The notes beneath the pieces are model-generated. The model was not told where the DNA came from. It searched no databases and saw only the letters and a program-made list of their open reading frames with translations. A stretch of DNA of 64,000 nucleotides from Caballeronia ptereochthonis (GTDB lineage Bacteria; Pseudomonadota; Gammaproteobacteria; Burkholderiales; Burkholderiaceae): NCBI RefSeq assembly GCF_001545075.1, contig NZ_FCOB02000039.1, forward strand, positions 1 to 64,000. Reading direction: 5' to 3'. Positions 1 through 8,483 of the stretch are shown in pieces (the stretch's first letter is position 1; each line of letters begins with the position of its first letter). The position numbers were made by a program, and so were the translations under genes.

Positions 1-21
1 TTGCACTTGACCTTCAATACA

Positions 22-121
22 GTTACTTTCTTTGCAGCAGCAAAGAAAGTGACTGCCGCCCCGCACAGGGGCAACGCTAATAGACCACTAAGAAATCAGG
101 ATTTCACAGAAGCCCAAGCAA
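22..121 (+). repeat. REP-like dispersed repeat unit, copy A
   Basis: A unit of about 100 bp that recurs almost identically at 5979-6076 (same strand) and 5433-5530 (opposite strand). It contains a perfect 11-bp stem (ACTTTCTTTGC / GCAAAGAAAGT with a 4-nt loop) followed by a second small stem GCCCC/GGGGC. It lies between the window edge and the stop codon of urtD. The three-copy repetition is seen directly. That this is a genome-wide repeat of Caballeronia/Paraburkholderia is from memory. Open frames through it are most likely chance. Confidence 0.85.
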
Positions 122-138
122 ACCAGAACCCAAAAACC

Positions 139-1023
139 TCACCGCCCCAAATAAGACTCGATAACAGCTTCGTCACGCTTGACGTCCTCAAGCGTGCCCT
201 CCGCCAGGACGCTGCCCTCGGCCATCACCGTGACCTTGCCGCTATCGCCCGCGAGCGCCGCCACGAACTCCATGTCGTGCTCCACGACCATCATCGAACA
301 TGAACCGCGCAGCTTGTTGAGCAACTCCGCGAGCTCCATCGTCTCGTGATCGGTCATGCCCGCAGCAGGCTCGTCAAGCAGCAGAAGCGCGGGCTGCTGC
401 ATCAGCAACATGCCGATCTCCAGCCGCTGCTTCTGTCCGTGCGAAAGCTCGCCAGCAAGTCTCGTCGCCTGATGCTGCAGGCGAATCAGCTCCAGCGTTT
501 CCTCGATCCGCGCCTGCGCCTCACGATCCAGCCGCGCACGCAATGAAGCAAACCAGCGCTTGTCCGTCTTCATCGCAAGCTCAAGGTTCTCCCACACAGG
601 ATGATTCTCGAACACCGTCGGCTTCTGAAACTTGCGGCCAATGCCCGTGCGCGCGATGACAGGCTCCGACATGCGCGTGAGATCAAATGTCTGCCCGAGG
701 AAGACCTTGCCGTCGTCAGGCCGCGTCTTGCCCGTGATGACGTCCATCATCGTCGTCTTGCCTGCGCCGTTCGGGCCGATCACGCAACGCAACTCGCCCA
801 CGTCGATCGAGAGCGTCAGCTTGTTCAGCGCGCGAAAACCGTCGAAGCTCACCGTCACGTCTTCCAGATAGAGGATCGTGCCGTGCGATACGTCGATCTC
901 GCCGGGTGCAAGCACATGGCCCAGGCCCGAGATGACGTTGATGTTCTTGTGACTCGATTCAGGCAAATCCGGCGCCGGCGGAATCGGCGGCAAATCCACG
1001 ATCAAGGCGTGATGTGCGGTCAT
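139..1023 (-). CDS. urtD: Urea ABC transporter ATP-binding protein UrtD
   Basis: A 294-residue ATPase of the branched-chain amino acid/urea ABC class (LivG-like), one of two ATPases expected to power urea uptake at the inner membrane. The Walker A motif GPNGAGKTT lies near residues 83-91, the signature LSHGQKQ near 190 and Walker B LLLLDEP shortly after. The first 50 residues form a proline-rich extension before the ABC fold, as is common in UrtD. The start codon overlaps the urtC stop by four bases (ATGA), so the two are translationally coupled. The usual partner urtE is not visible: a repeat unit starts right after the stop and the window ends there. The assignment is firm because urtABC precede it in order. 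Confidence 0.95.
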   Translation of the reverse strand: MTAHHALIVDLPPIPPAPDLPESSHKNINVISGLGHVLAPGEIDVSHGTILYLEDVTVSFDGFRALNKLTLSIDVGELRCVIGPNGAGKTTMMDVITGKTRPDDGKVFLGQTFDLTRMSEPVIARTGIGRKFQKPTVFENHPVWENLELAMKTDKRWFASLRARLDREAQARIEETLELIRLQHQATRLAGELSHGQKQRLEIGMLLMQQPALLLLDEPAAGMTDHETMELAELLNKLRGSCSMMVVEHDMEFVAALAGDSGKVTVMAEGSVLAEGTLEDVKRDEAVIESYLGR

Positions 1024-2213
1024 TCTGCTGAATCTCCTGCTGTCTTCCCGCGACGCGCGAGATCAATGAGGCCCATGATGCCGTTGGGCAACAGCAAGGG
1101 CACGAGCGTGAAGATGAGACCAAGGAAGAACAGCCAGTATTCCGCGAAATGCGCAGTGAAGAAGCTCTTCGCGCCATTCACCGCGAACGCGCCAATGATC
1201 GGCCCGAGCAGCGTGCCGCGTCCGCCGACCGCAACCCAGATCGCCATTTCGATCGAGTTCGCAGGCGACATCTCGCTCGGATTGATGATGCCCACTTGCG
1301 GCACATACAGCGCGCCCGCGATGCCGCACAACACGGCCGATACCGTCCAGATGAACAGCTTGTACGCGAGCGGACTGTAGCCGAGGAACATCAGGCGCGC
1401 CTCGCCGTCGCGCACGCCGGTCACGACGCGCCCGAGCTTCGACGTGACGATCCAGCGCGCCGCGAGAAACGCGAGCACGAGCACGGCGAACGTGATGAGG
1501 AAGAGGGCAGTGCGCGTGCCCGCATGCGTGATCGGAAAACCCGCGATGCGCTTGAAGTCCGTGAAGCCGTTGTTGCCGCCGAAGCCCGTCTCGTTGCGAT
1601 AGAAGAGCAGCATCGCGGCAAAGGTCATCGCCTGCGTGATGATCGACAGGTACACGCCCTTCACGCGCGAGCGGAACGTGAAGAAGCCGAACACCCACGC
1701 GAGCACGCCGGGCACGAGCACGACGAGCAGAAGCGCATACCAGAGATGCTCGGTGCCTTCCCAGTACCACGGCAGCTTGTGCCAGTCGAGAAACACCATG
1801 AAGTCGGGCAGATCGCTCTTGTACACGCCTTCGTGGCCGATCGAACGCATCAGGTACATGCCCATCGCGTAGCCGCCGAGCGCGAAGAAGAGCGCGTGGC
1901 CGAGGCTCAGAATGCCGCAGTAGCCCCACACGAGATCGAGCGCGAGCGCGCCGATCGCATAGCACATGAGCTTGCCTGCGAGCGTCATCGCATACGCGGA
2001 CAAGTGGAACGTGCTCGTCTCCGGCAGCACGAGCGCGGACACGGGCACGAACACGCCCATCGCGATGATGAGCGCGATCAGGGCGATCCAGCCGTGGCGC
2101 GGCAGGAGCGCGGCGCGCGGCGGCAAGCCGAGCGCGAAGCCCGCGCGCGCGGCGCTGGCGTCGGGTTGCGGCGCGACGTCGAGATTGGCGCCGATATTGG
2201 TCGAGGCGGTCAT
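1020..2213 (-). CDS. urtC: Urea ABC transporter permease UrtC
   Basis: A 397-residue integral membrane permease of the LivM type, the second membrane subunit of the urea transporter. After about 45 polar residues come multiple hydrophobic segments and the family-typical stretch WGYCGILSLGHALFFALGGY. The part near residue 290 with EARLMFLGYSP matches the cytoplasmic coupling region of LivM proteins. It starts 3 bp after the urtB stop and overlaps urtD by 4 bp, so the genes are clearly cotranscribed. The length is normal for UrtC, which is longer than ordinary LivM. Confidence 0.95.
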   Translation of the reverse strand: MTASTNIGANLDVAPQPDASAARAGFALGLPPRAALLPRHGWIALIALIIAMGVFVPVSALVLPETSTFHLSAYAMTLAGKLMCYAIGALALDLVWGYCGILSLGHALFFALGGYAMGMYLMRSIGHEGVYKSDLPDFMVFLDWHKLPWYWEGTEHLWYALLLVVLVPGVLAWVFGFFTFRSRVKGVYLSIITQAMTFAAMLLFYRNETGFGGNNGFTDFKRIAGFPITHAGTRTALFLITFAVLVLAFLAARWIVTSKLGRVVTGVRDGEARLMFLGYSPLAYKLFIWTVSAVLCGIAGALYVPQVGIINPSEMSPANSIEMAIWVAVGGRGTLLGPIIGAFAVNGAKSFFTAHFAEYWLFFLGLIFTLVPLLLPNGIMGLIDLARRGKTAGDSAE

Positions 2214-2216
2214 GGA

Positions 2217-3833
2217 TCAGGCCTCCGCGCTGCGGCCCTTCAGGGCGAACATGCCCTGCGGACGCTTCTGGATGAACAACACGATCAGCACGAGCACCGC
2301 GATCTTCGCGAGCACCGCGCCCCAGAACGGTTCGACCGCCTTGCTCACGAGGCCGAGCCCGAAGCCGCCGATCACCGTGCCCGCAAGCTGGCCGACGCCG
2401 CCCAGCACCACGGCCATGAACGAATCGATGATGTAGCTCTGGCCGAGGTCCGGCCCGACATTGCCGATCTGCGAGAGCGCGCAACCGCCGAGTCCCGCGA
2501 TGCCCGCGCCGAACGCAAACGCATACGAATCGACGCGCGCCGTCTTCACGCCGACGCAGGCGGCCATGCGGCGGTTCTGCGTCACCGCGCGCACGAACAA
2601 TCCAAGACGTGTGCGCGTCAGCACGCCCCAGGCGATCAGCACCACGATCAGCGAGAACGCGAGGATCGTCAGGCGGTTGTACGGCAGGATGAGGTTCTGC
2701 ATGACGGCGACGCCGCCGCTCATCCACGAGGGGTTGGACACCTGCACGTTCTGTGCGCCGAAGATCGTGCGCGTCGCCTGAATGAGGATCAGGCTGATGC
2801 CGAAGGTCGTCAGCAGCGTTTCGAGCGGACGGCCATAGAGATGCTTCAGCACGAGCCGCTCCAGCGCGATGCCGACCAGCGCCGCCGCGATGAACGAGAC
2901 AGGCACCGCGAACAGCGGGTACCAGTTGAACGCGGCGGGCGCGTAGTGCTGCACGAGGTTCTGCACGACGTAGGTCGCGTACGCGCCGATCATCAGGAAT
3001 TCGCCGTGCGCCATGTTGATGACGCCAATGAGGCCATACGTGATCGCGAGCCCTAGCGCCGCGAGCAGCAGCACGCTGCCGAGCGACAGGCCCGCGAAGA
3101 TCGTGCCGAAGATTTCGCTGCGGCGCTGGATCGAATCCAGCGCGTAAATGCCTTCCTGCGCCGCGTTGCGCACGCGCTCGTCGGGCTCGTTGTAGGTGCC
3201 GTCGGCCTTCTTCGCGACGATCGGGCGCAACAGCTCGTACATGTCGAGATCGCGGCGTGCGGCGACGAGCTGCGCCGCTTCGAGGCGCTTGCCGACGTCG
3301 GGATCGTGAAGCGCCGTCATCGCCCAGAGCGTGTCGAGACGCTTCTTCAGCTCGGCATCCTGTTCGATGGCGCGGGCGCGGTCGATCATCGGCTTCATCG
3401 ATGCGTCCGGGTTCTTCAGCAATGCCGCGATGGCTTCGCGGCGCTTCGCCACATCGGGCGATGCGAGCTGCAGGCCCGAGAGCGCGCCCGCCACTTTCGT
3501 GCGCAGGATGTTGCTCAGTGTGATCGCCTGAGCGCCGGGCGCTTCGACGATCTTGCCGGTGACGGGATCCTTGTTGCCGTCGTCGGTCTGGATATAGACG
3601 TGGCCGTTGTCGGTCGCGACAGCGGAGCCGGCGGACAACGCGCTCAGCACCGCGACCGAGGGCACGTCCGCGTTGGCGATGAGCTTGTCGATGGCGGCGG
3701 ACTTGGCTTCGAAGTCGTCGCCCGCGAGCGGGGCGAGATCATCGTTGGTGAGCGCCTGGGCGCTGAACGGCGCGATCGCAATGAAGAGCGCGAGCAACAC
3801 ACGCACGAAGGGTGAGGCGAGCGAACCGGTCAT
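2217..3833 (-). CDS. urtB: Urea ABC transporter permease UrtB
   Basis: A 538-residue LivH-type permease. The start at 3833 is chosen because it begins a clean signal peptide (MTGSLASPFVRVLLALFIAI, cleavage after AQA). The upstream in-frame extension is arginine-rich and unlikely to be translated. About 200 residues of a soluble, probably periplasmic, helical region follow; this region separates UrtB from ordinary LivH. The rest is the permease core with the motif GVINMAHGEFLMIGAYATY. It lies 81 bp after urtA and 3 bp before urtC in the urt operon. Confidence 0.95.
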   Translation of the reverse strand: MTGSLASPFVRVLLALFIAIAPFSAQALTNDDLAPLAGDDFEAKSAAIDKLIANADVPSVAVLSALSAGSAVATDNGHVYIQTDDGNKDPVTGKIVEAPGAQAITLSNILRTKVAGALSGLQLASPDVAKRREAIAALLKNPDASMKPMIDRARAIEQDAELKKRLDTLWAMTALHDPDVGKRLEAAQLVAARRDLDMYELLRPIVAKKADGTYNEPDERVRNAAQEGIYALDSIQRRSEIFGTIFAGLSLGSVLLLAALGLAITYGLIGVINMAHGEFLMIGAYATYVVQNLVQHYAPAAFNWYPLFAVPVSFIAAALVGIALERLVLKHLYGRPLETLLTTFGISLILIQATRTIFGAQNVQVSNPSWMSGGVAVMQNLILPYNRLTILAFSLIVVLIAWGVLTRTRLGLFVRAVTQNRRMAACVGVKTARVDSYAFAFGAGIAGLGGCALSQIGNVGPDLGQSYIIDSFMAVVLGGVGQLAGTVIGGFGLGLVSKAVEPFWGAVLAKIAVLVLIVLFIQKRPQGMFALKGRSAEA

Positions 3834-3914
3834 GGTGGCCTTTCTTGTAAGACGTCGACGGCCGCGCGCATTGTCTGCGGGCGCGCGGCCTTGCTGCTTC
3901 AAACCGTCAGCGCG

Positions 3915-5222
3915 TCAGGCGGTGCGCACCCGCTGGCGGCGCAGGAACGACGGGATCGAGCTGACCACATCGGGCTTGCCGTCGTTGCCGGCGATATACG
4001 GGCTCCACGGTTGCGCGCGGATCGCGGTCTTGGTTTTCCACACGACGTTGAACTGGCCGTCGCCGCGAATTTCGCCGATCATCACGGGCTTGTGCAGATG
4101 GTGGTTGCCGTCCATCGTCAGCGTGAAGCCCGAGGGCGCGGCGAAGCTCTGGCCGACCATTGCGGTGCGCACCTTGTCGACGTCGGTGCTCTTTGCCTTT
4201 TCGACCGCCTGCTTCCACATGTGGATGCCGACGAAGGTCGCTTCCATCGGATCGTTCGTGACGCGCTTGTCGCCGCCCGGCAGATTCTGCGACTTGACCC
4301 ATTCGGCGAACTGCGTTTCGAACTTCTTGTTGTTGGGATTCTTCACCGACATGAAGTAGTTCCATGCCGCGAGGTGACCGACGAGCGGCTTGGTGTCGAT
4401 GCCGCGCAGTTCCTCTTCGCCGACCGAGAACGCCACGACGGGCACGTCGGTGGCCTTCAGGCCCTGGTTGCCGAGCTCCTTGTAGAACGGTACGTTCGAA
4501 TCGCCGTTGATCGTAGATACGACGGTTGTCTTTCCCCCTTGGGCAAAGGTCTTGATGTTCGCGACGATGGTCTGATAGTCGCTATGTCCGAACGGTGTGT
4601 AGACCTCTTGAATGTCCGCATCCTTGACCCCCTTGGAGTGGAGGAATGCGCGCAGGATCTTGTTGGTCGTGCGCGGGTACACGTAGTCGGTGCCGAGCAG
4701 GAAGAAGCGCTTGGCGCTGCCGCCTTCCGGTCCCATCAGATATTCGACGGCGGGGATCGCCTGCTGGTTGGGCGCTGCGCCCGTATAGAAGACGTTGCGC
4801 GACATCTCTTCGCCTTCGTACTGGACGGGATAGAAGAGCAGGCCGTTGAGTTCCTCGAAGACCGGCAGCACGGACTTGCGCGACACCGAGGTCCAGCAGC
4901 CGAACACGCACGCGACCTTGTCCTGGGTGAGGAGCTGGCGGGCCTTCTCGGCGAAGAGCGGCCAGTTGGACGCCGGATCGACGACGACGGGTTGCAGCTG
5001 GCGGCCCATCACGCCGCCGTTCTTGTTGATGTCCGCGATGGTCATGAGCGCCGTGTCCTTCAGCGACGTCTCGGAGATCGCCATGGTGCCTGACAGCGAA
5101 TGCAGGATGCCGACTTTGATCGGACCGGTGTCGGCGGCTTGGGCCTTCGAGATCGGAAGCTGACTCGCGAGGGCGAGCGCGCCCGACATGGAGCCGAACT
5201 TCAGCAGACTGCGACGTTTCAT
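3915..5222 (-). CDS. urtA: Urea ABC transporter substrate-binding protein UrtA
   Basis: A 435-residue periplasmic binding protein that captures urea for UrtBCDE. The N-terminus MKRRSLLKFGSMSGALALAS carries twin arginines before a hydrophobic stretch and ends in KAQA, so Tat export is likely. The mature part begins IKVGILHSLSGTMAISE, typical of the Peripla_BP_5 urea/short-chain amide subfamily. The start at 5222 is preferred to an upstream in-frame codon because it opens the signal peptide. It is the first gene of the operon. A sigma-54-type promoter lies about 60 bp upstream, which fits nitrogen control. Confidence 0.96.
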   Translation of the reverse strand: MKRRSLLKFGSMSGALALASQLPISKAQAADTGPIKVGILHSLSGTMAISETSLKDTALMTIADINKNGGVMGRQLQPVVVDPASNWPLFAEKARQLLTQDKVACVFGCWTSVSRKSVLPVFEELNGLLFYPVQYEGEEMSRNVFYTGAAPNQQAIPAVEYLMGPEGGSAKRFFLLGTDYVYPRTTNKILRAFLHSKGVKDADIQEVYTPFGHSDYQTIVANIKTFAQGGKTTVVSTINGDSNVPFYKELGNQGLKATDVPVVAFSVGEEELRGIDTKPLVGHLAAWNYFMSVKNPNNKKFETQFAEWVKSQNLPGGDKRVTNDPMEATFVGIHMWKQAVEKAKSTDVDKVRTAMVGQSFAAPSGFTLTMDGNHHLHKPVMIGEIRGDGQFNVVWKTKTAIRAQPWSPYIAGNDGKPDVVSSIPSFLRRQRVRTA

Positions 5223-5280
5223 GAGTGTGTTCCCCTTGCCGATGTGTTTGTTTGGGCAATGACGATTGCCGGCGTTTTTC

Positions 5281-5297
5281 TGCAAGGGTTATGCCAA
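5281..5297 (-). promoter_or_regulatory. Sigma-54 (RpoN) promoter of urtABCD
   Basis: On the minus strand the sequence reads TTGGCATAACCCTTGCA. The GG and GC pairs sit at the -24/-12 spacing required for RpoN: the first T of TGGCA is 11 bases before the first T of TTGCA. The -12 box is about 60 bp before the urtA start, leaving a leader of roughly 50 nt. Urea uptake under RpoN/NtrC is well known in nitrogen-scavenging bacteria. The match is seen directly; activity is inferred. Confidence 0.7.
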
Positions 5298-5391
5298 GGA
5301 GGGATGTGCCCGAAGGGCGGGGGTTTGGGGATTTTGCCTGCCGGCTTGGGGTGGTTTGTGCGAGATGTTTTGGTGCGTGGGTTCGATCGCG

Positions 5392-5408
5392 TGCATCGTT
5401 GCGGTGCG
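5392..5408 (-). promoter_or_regulatory. Possible NtrC-binding site upstream of urtA
   Basis: The minus strand reads CGCACC-GCAAC-GATGCA, two mismatches from the NtrC dyad TGCACC-N5-GGTGCA. It lies about 100 bp upstream of the sigma-54 promoter, a usual enhancer distance. A second half-site TGGTGC is at 5371-5376. It is a single weak dyad, so it is tentative. Confidence 0.4.
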
Positions 5409-5432
5409 TGGGGGTGTTTTTTTGTTTGCTCT

Positions 5433-6076
5433 GCTTGGGCTTCTATGAAATCCTGATTGCTTAGTGGTCTATTAGTGTTGCCCCTGTGCGGGGCGGCAGT
5501 CACTTTCTTTGCTGCTGCAAAGAAAGTAACCAAAGAAAGCAGCTTTGGCCCGGAGTGCTGGAGGCGGACGCGTTGTCATGGTTCGGAGTGGCCCAGCCCC
5601 TAAGTGTCGCCCTCGTATGACTGACGCAGCTTGGCTCGCGCATGGTCTGCTCCATCGCACCACAAGACTGACTGGTTCAGCACTAAAGAGCACCGGCCCG
5701 CTGCGCGGCCGAAGGGTTCATCGGGTTCGCGCGCGCGCTTCTCTACTAACGCTTCCATCTCTCCGCTTCTGCCTAACGACGGTTTCCCTTGCATACCCTG
5801 CGGCAGCGCGTAGCGCTGTGCCGGAACGCTTTGGGGCTGAACCAGCCATCTTGGATGACAGGCTAGTCAGACCGTGCGCGAGCCACGTCGCGTGAGTCCT
5901 TTGAGGGCGACACTTAGGGGCTGGGCCACTCCGAACGATGACGACGAGTCTGCCTGGGCCAAAAAGCTGCTTTCTTTGGTTACTTTCTTTGCAGCAGCAA
6001 AGAAAGTGACTGCCGCCCCGCACAGGGGCAACGCTAATAGACCACTAAGCAATCAGGATTTCACAGAAGCGCAAGC
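5433..6076. repeat. 644-bp imperfect palindrome with REP-like units B and C as its ends
   Basis: The outer ends are two copies of the repeat unit seen at 22-121, in inverted orientation (5433-5530 and 5979-6076). The inverted match continues inward. The block at 5579-5613 (starting GGTTCGGAGTGGCCCAGCCC) is the reverse complement of 5903-5937. Near 5641-5681 (CATGGTCTG, CTGGTTCAGC) it pairs with 5836-5880. About 154 bp in the centre pair only weakly. The whole element fills the gap between the urt promoter region and the permease gene at 6136. No transposase or terminal target duplication was seen. Open frames crossing it have no recognisable protein features. Confidence 0.85.
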
Positions 6077-6080
6077 GAAC

Positions 6081-6109
6081 GAACAAACAAACAAACAAAC
6101 AAACAAACC
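6081..6109 (+). repeat. AAAC tetranucleotide tandem repeat
   Basis: A run of about six ACAA/AAAC units directly follows repeat unit C and ends 27 bp from the stop codon of the minus-strand permease gene. It lies outside coding sequence and outside any visible promoter. Length change here would at most affect the 3' end of that transcript. Confidence 0.8.
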
Positions 6110-6135
6110 AACCCACGCCTCCGGCAAAAAGACCC

Positions 6136-7452
6136 CTAACGATTAACCATCCGCGCCGGCACGCTCAACGCGAGCAACGCGCCAAGTACCATGAACCCCG
6201 CAAGCATATACATCCCGCTTGCATTCGACGCAGTAGCCTGCTTGAGCCACCCAACGAGATAAGGACTCAAAAACCCCGCAAGGTTGCCAAGCGAGTTGAT
6301 CATCGCAATGCCCGCAGCCGCGCCCGTGCCCGCAAGAAACGCCGTCGGCAGACTCCAGAACAAAGGCAGCGTCGTAAGGATGCCCGTCGTGGCAAGCGTG
6401 AGACCGACCATCGCAAGCGTCGTGTTCGATGCCCACACCACCGACAGCACCAGCCCGATCGCCCCGAGGAACGCCGGAATCGCAATGTGCCAGCGGCGCT
6501 CGCCGCTCCTGTCCGCGCTGCGCGCCGCATACAGCATGCCGATCACCGCCGCGCCATACGGAATCGCGGAGAGCAGGCCGACCTGGAGCGCATCCGATAC
6601 GCCCATCGACTTGATGATGGTCGGCAGCCAGAAGCTCACGCCGTACAGGCCCATCACGAACGAGAAGTAGATGAGGCTCATCAGCCACACCTTCGGACTC
6701 GACAGGATCCTGCCGATCGACGGATCCTCCTTCTCGACGTTATCCGCGGCTATGTTGCGCTCCAGCAGCTCGCGCTCTTCCTGCGTGAGCCACTTGGCCT
6801 TCGAAATGCGATCGTCCAGCATGGCGAGCACGACCAGGCCGACGACCACCGACGGAATGCCTTCGAGCAACAGCAGCCATTGCCAGCCGTGCCAGTTGTT
6901 CGCGCCGTCGAAGCTCTTCATGATCCAGCCCGACACCGGCCCGCCGATCAGGCCCGACAGCGCGATGGCCGTCATGAAGAGCGTCGTCATGCGTCCGCGC
7001 CGCCGCGCCGGAAACCAGTACGTCAGATAAAGAATGATCCCGGGGAAGAAGCCCGCTTCCGCCGCGCCCAGCAGGAAGCGCATCACGTAGAACATCGTAG
7101 GCGTAGTGACGAACATCGTGAGCGCGGAAATGATGCCCCACGAGATCATGATCCGCGCAATCCACACCCGCGCGCCCACCCGATGCAGGATCACGTTGCT
7201 CGGAATCTCGAAGATAAAGTAGCCGAAAAAGAAGATGCCCGCGCCGAAGCCGTACACGGCGTCCGACAGCTGCAGGTCGGCGGCCATCTGCAGCTTGGCG
7301 AAGCCGACGTTCACACGGTCCAGATACGCGACCACGTAGCAGATCAAAAGAAGCGGCGAGAGCCGCCACGCCACCTTGCGGTAGGTGGCCTCCTCGAAAG
7401 CGGACGGCGCGCCCGCGCCGGGGCGGGGCATGGGATTGGCGGTGCTGGCCAT
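6136..7452 (-). CDS. MFS transporter, anion:cation symporter (ACS) family
   Basis: A 438-residue major facilitator permease with about 12 hydrophobic segments. The block YVVAYLDRVNVGFAKLQM near residue 35 and the central loop followed by SSPKVWLMSLIYFSFVMGLYG are typical of the ACS group that imports sugar acids, tartrate, phthalate or related organic anions. The start at 7452 is preceded by an AGGAG ribosome site. It lies 226 bp downstream of a short-chain dehydrogenase and an aldehyde dehydrogenase on the same strand, so it probably imports the substrate they oxidise. The substrate cannot be read from the sequence. Confidence 0.85.
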   Translation of the reverse strand: MASTANPMPRPGAGAPSAFEEATYRKVAWRLSPLLLICYVVAYLDRVNVGFAKLQMAADLQLSDAVYGFGAGIFFFGYFIFEIPSNVILHRVGARVWIARIMISWGIISALTMFVTTPTMFYVMRFLLGAAEAGFFPGIILYLTYWFPARRRGRMTTLFMTAIALSGLIGGPVSGWIMKSFDGANNWHGWQWLLLLEGIPSVVVGLVVLAMLDDRISKAKWLTQEERELLERNIAADNVEKEDPSIGRILSSPKVWLMSLIYFSFVMGLYGVSFWLPTIIKSMGVSDALQVGLLSAIPYGAAVIGMLYAARSADRSGERRWHIAIPAFLGAIGLVLSVVWASNTTLAMVGLTLATTGILTTLPLFWSLPTAFLAGTGAAAGIAMINSLGNLAGFLSPYLVGWLKQATASNASGMYMLAGFMVLGALLALSVPARMVNR

Positions 7453-7638
7453 GTTGTTGTCTCCTGTCGGGCGATGTTGGCGCTTCGGCGCCTTGCACTG
7501 GTCCCATGCAAGGCGCTCGTTCTCATGCATCGGGGAGCGGAATGGGCCCGCCCGCGATTACAGACGCGTAAGGATTCTAGCCGTTCGTCATCGACGCCAA
7601 GCGCTTGTTTTTGCTAGGGAAAGCACCGATGCTGACGG

Positions 7639-7668
7639 TGCGCGCCGCACCCGGAAGCACGGCGCGCA
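7639..7668 (-). other. Strong hairpin between dehydrogenase and permease genes
   Basis: A perfect 9-bp stem (TGCGCGCCG / CGGCGCGCA) with a 12-nt loop lies 11 bp after the stop of the minus-strand dehydrogenase gene. No T-run follows, so it is not a clear intrinsic terminator. It could act as a 3'-end protector or partial terminator between the dehydrogenases and the permease. Confidence 0.45.
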
Positions 7669-7678
7669 AGTCAGGCGA

Positions 7679-8455
7679 TCAGACGCAACGCCCGCCGTCC
7701 ACTTCGAGGGCGACGCCGGTGATGAACTCGGCATCGTCGGAGGCGAGATAGAGCGCGGCGTTCGCGATGTCCTGCGGCGTCGAGAGGCGCCCGAGCGGAA
7801 TGGTCGCGAGGAACTTGCGGCGGTTCTCGGGCGTGTCCTCCATGCCCATGAATTCGGAGAGCAGGCCGGTCTCGCCCATCACCGGATTGATGCAGTTCAC
7901 GCGGATGCGGTCCGCGCCCAGTTCGACTGCGAGCGCCTTGCTCGCGATGATCACCGCCGCCTTGCTGCCGTTGTACCAGACGAGGCCCGGGCGCGGCCGC
8001 ACGCCCGCCGTCGACGCGATGTTGATGAACGCGCCGCCGCCCTGCTCGCGGAAATACGGCACGAACTGCTCGACGCTCCAGTAGATGCTCTTCACGTTCA
8101 CCGCATAGACGCGGTCGAACTCGGCCTCCGTCACTTCGAGCACGGGCTTGTTACGGTGCGTCGTCCCCGCATTGTTGACGACGATCTGCACGCTGCCGAA
8201 GTCCTCGATGGCCGCGTCGTGCAGCTTCTGCCAGTCCTCGCGCCTGGTCACGTCGCCTTGCACCGCGATCGCGCGGCCGTGCGCGGCTTCCGGCGACGAG
8301 GCGAGCGCGATCTCGCTCGCCACGCGCTCGGCGGCAGGGCCATTCAGATCGTTCACGACGACGTTCGCGCCTTCGCGCGCGAAGGTCTTCGCGATGCCTT
8401 CGCCGAATCCCGAGCCGCCGCCCGTCACGATCACCGTCTTGCCTTGCAGTCGCAT
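7679..8455 (-). CDS. SDR family NAD(P)-dependent oxidoreductase
   Basis: A 258-residue classical short-chain dehydrogenase. The cofactor motif TGGGSGFG lies at residues 11-18, NNAG near 94-97, and the catalytic Ser148, Tyr161 and Lys165 are in place (YNGSK). An acidic residue after the second strand (VVNDLN) suggests preference for NAD. It resembles glucose/sugar-alcohol dehydrogenases. A strong AGGAGG lies 5-6 bases before the start. The gene follows the aldehyde dehydrogenase by 28 bp, and together they could oxidise an alcohol or sugar to an acid. The exact substrate is unknown. Confidence 0.88.
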   Translation of the reverse strand: MRLQGKTVIVTGGGSGFGEGIAKTFAREGANVVVNDLNGPAAERVASEIALASSPEAAHGRAIAVQGDVTRREDWQKLHDAAIEDFGSVQIVVNNAGTTHRNKPVLEVTEAEFDRVYAVNVKSIYWSVEQFVPYFREQGGGAFINIASTAGVRPRPGLVWYNGSKAAVIIASKALAVELGADRIRVNCINPVMGETGLLSEFMGMEDTPENRRKFLATIPLGRLSTPQDIANAALYLASDDAEFITGVALEVDGGRCV

Positions 8456-8483
8456 GTTGCCTCCTTTTTTGTCGATATGGGCG

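Noticed and set aside
5545-5895. Open frame inside the palindromic element
   Set aside because: It crosses the inverted arms, has no protein-like features and no ribosome site.
6081-6109. AAAC repeat as a phase-variation switch
   Set aside because: It is outside coding and promoter sequence, so length change would not alter a reading frame or promoter spacing.
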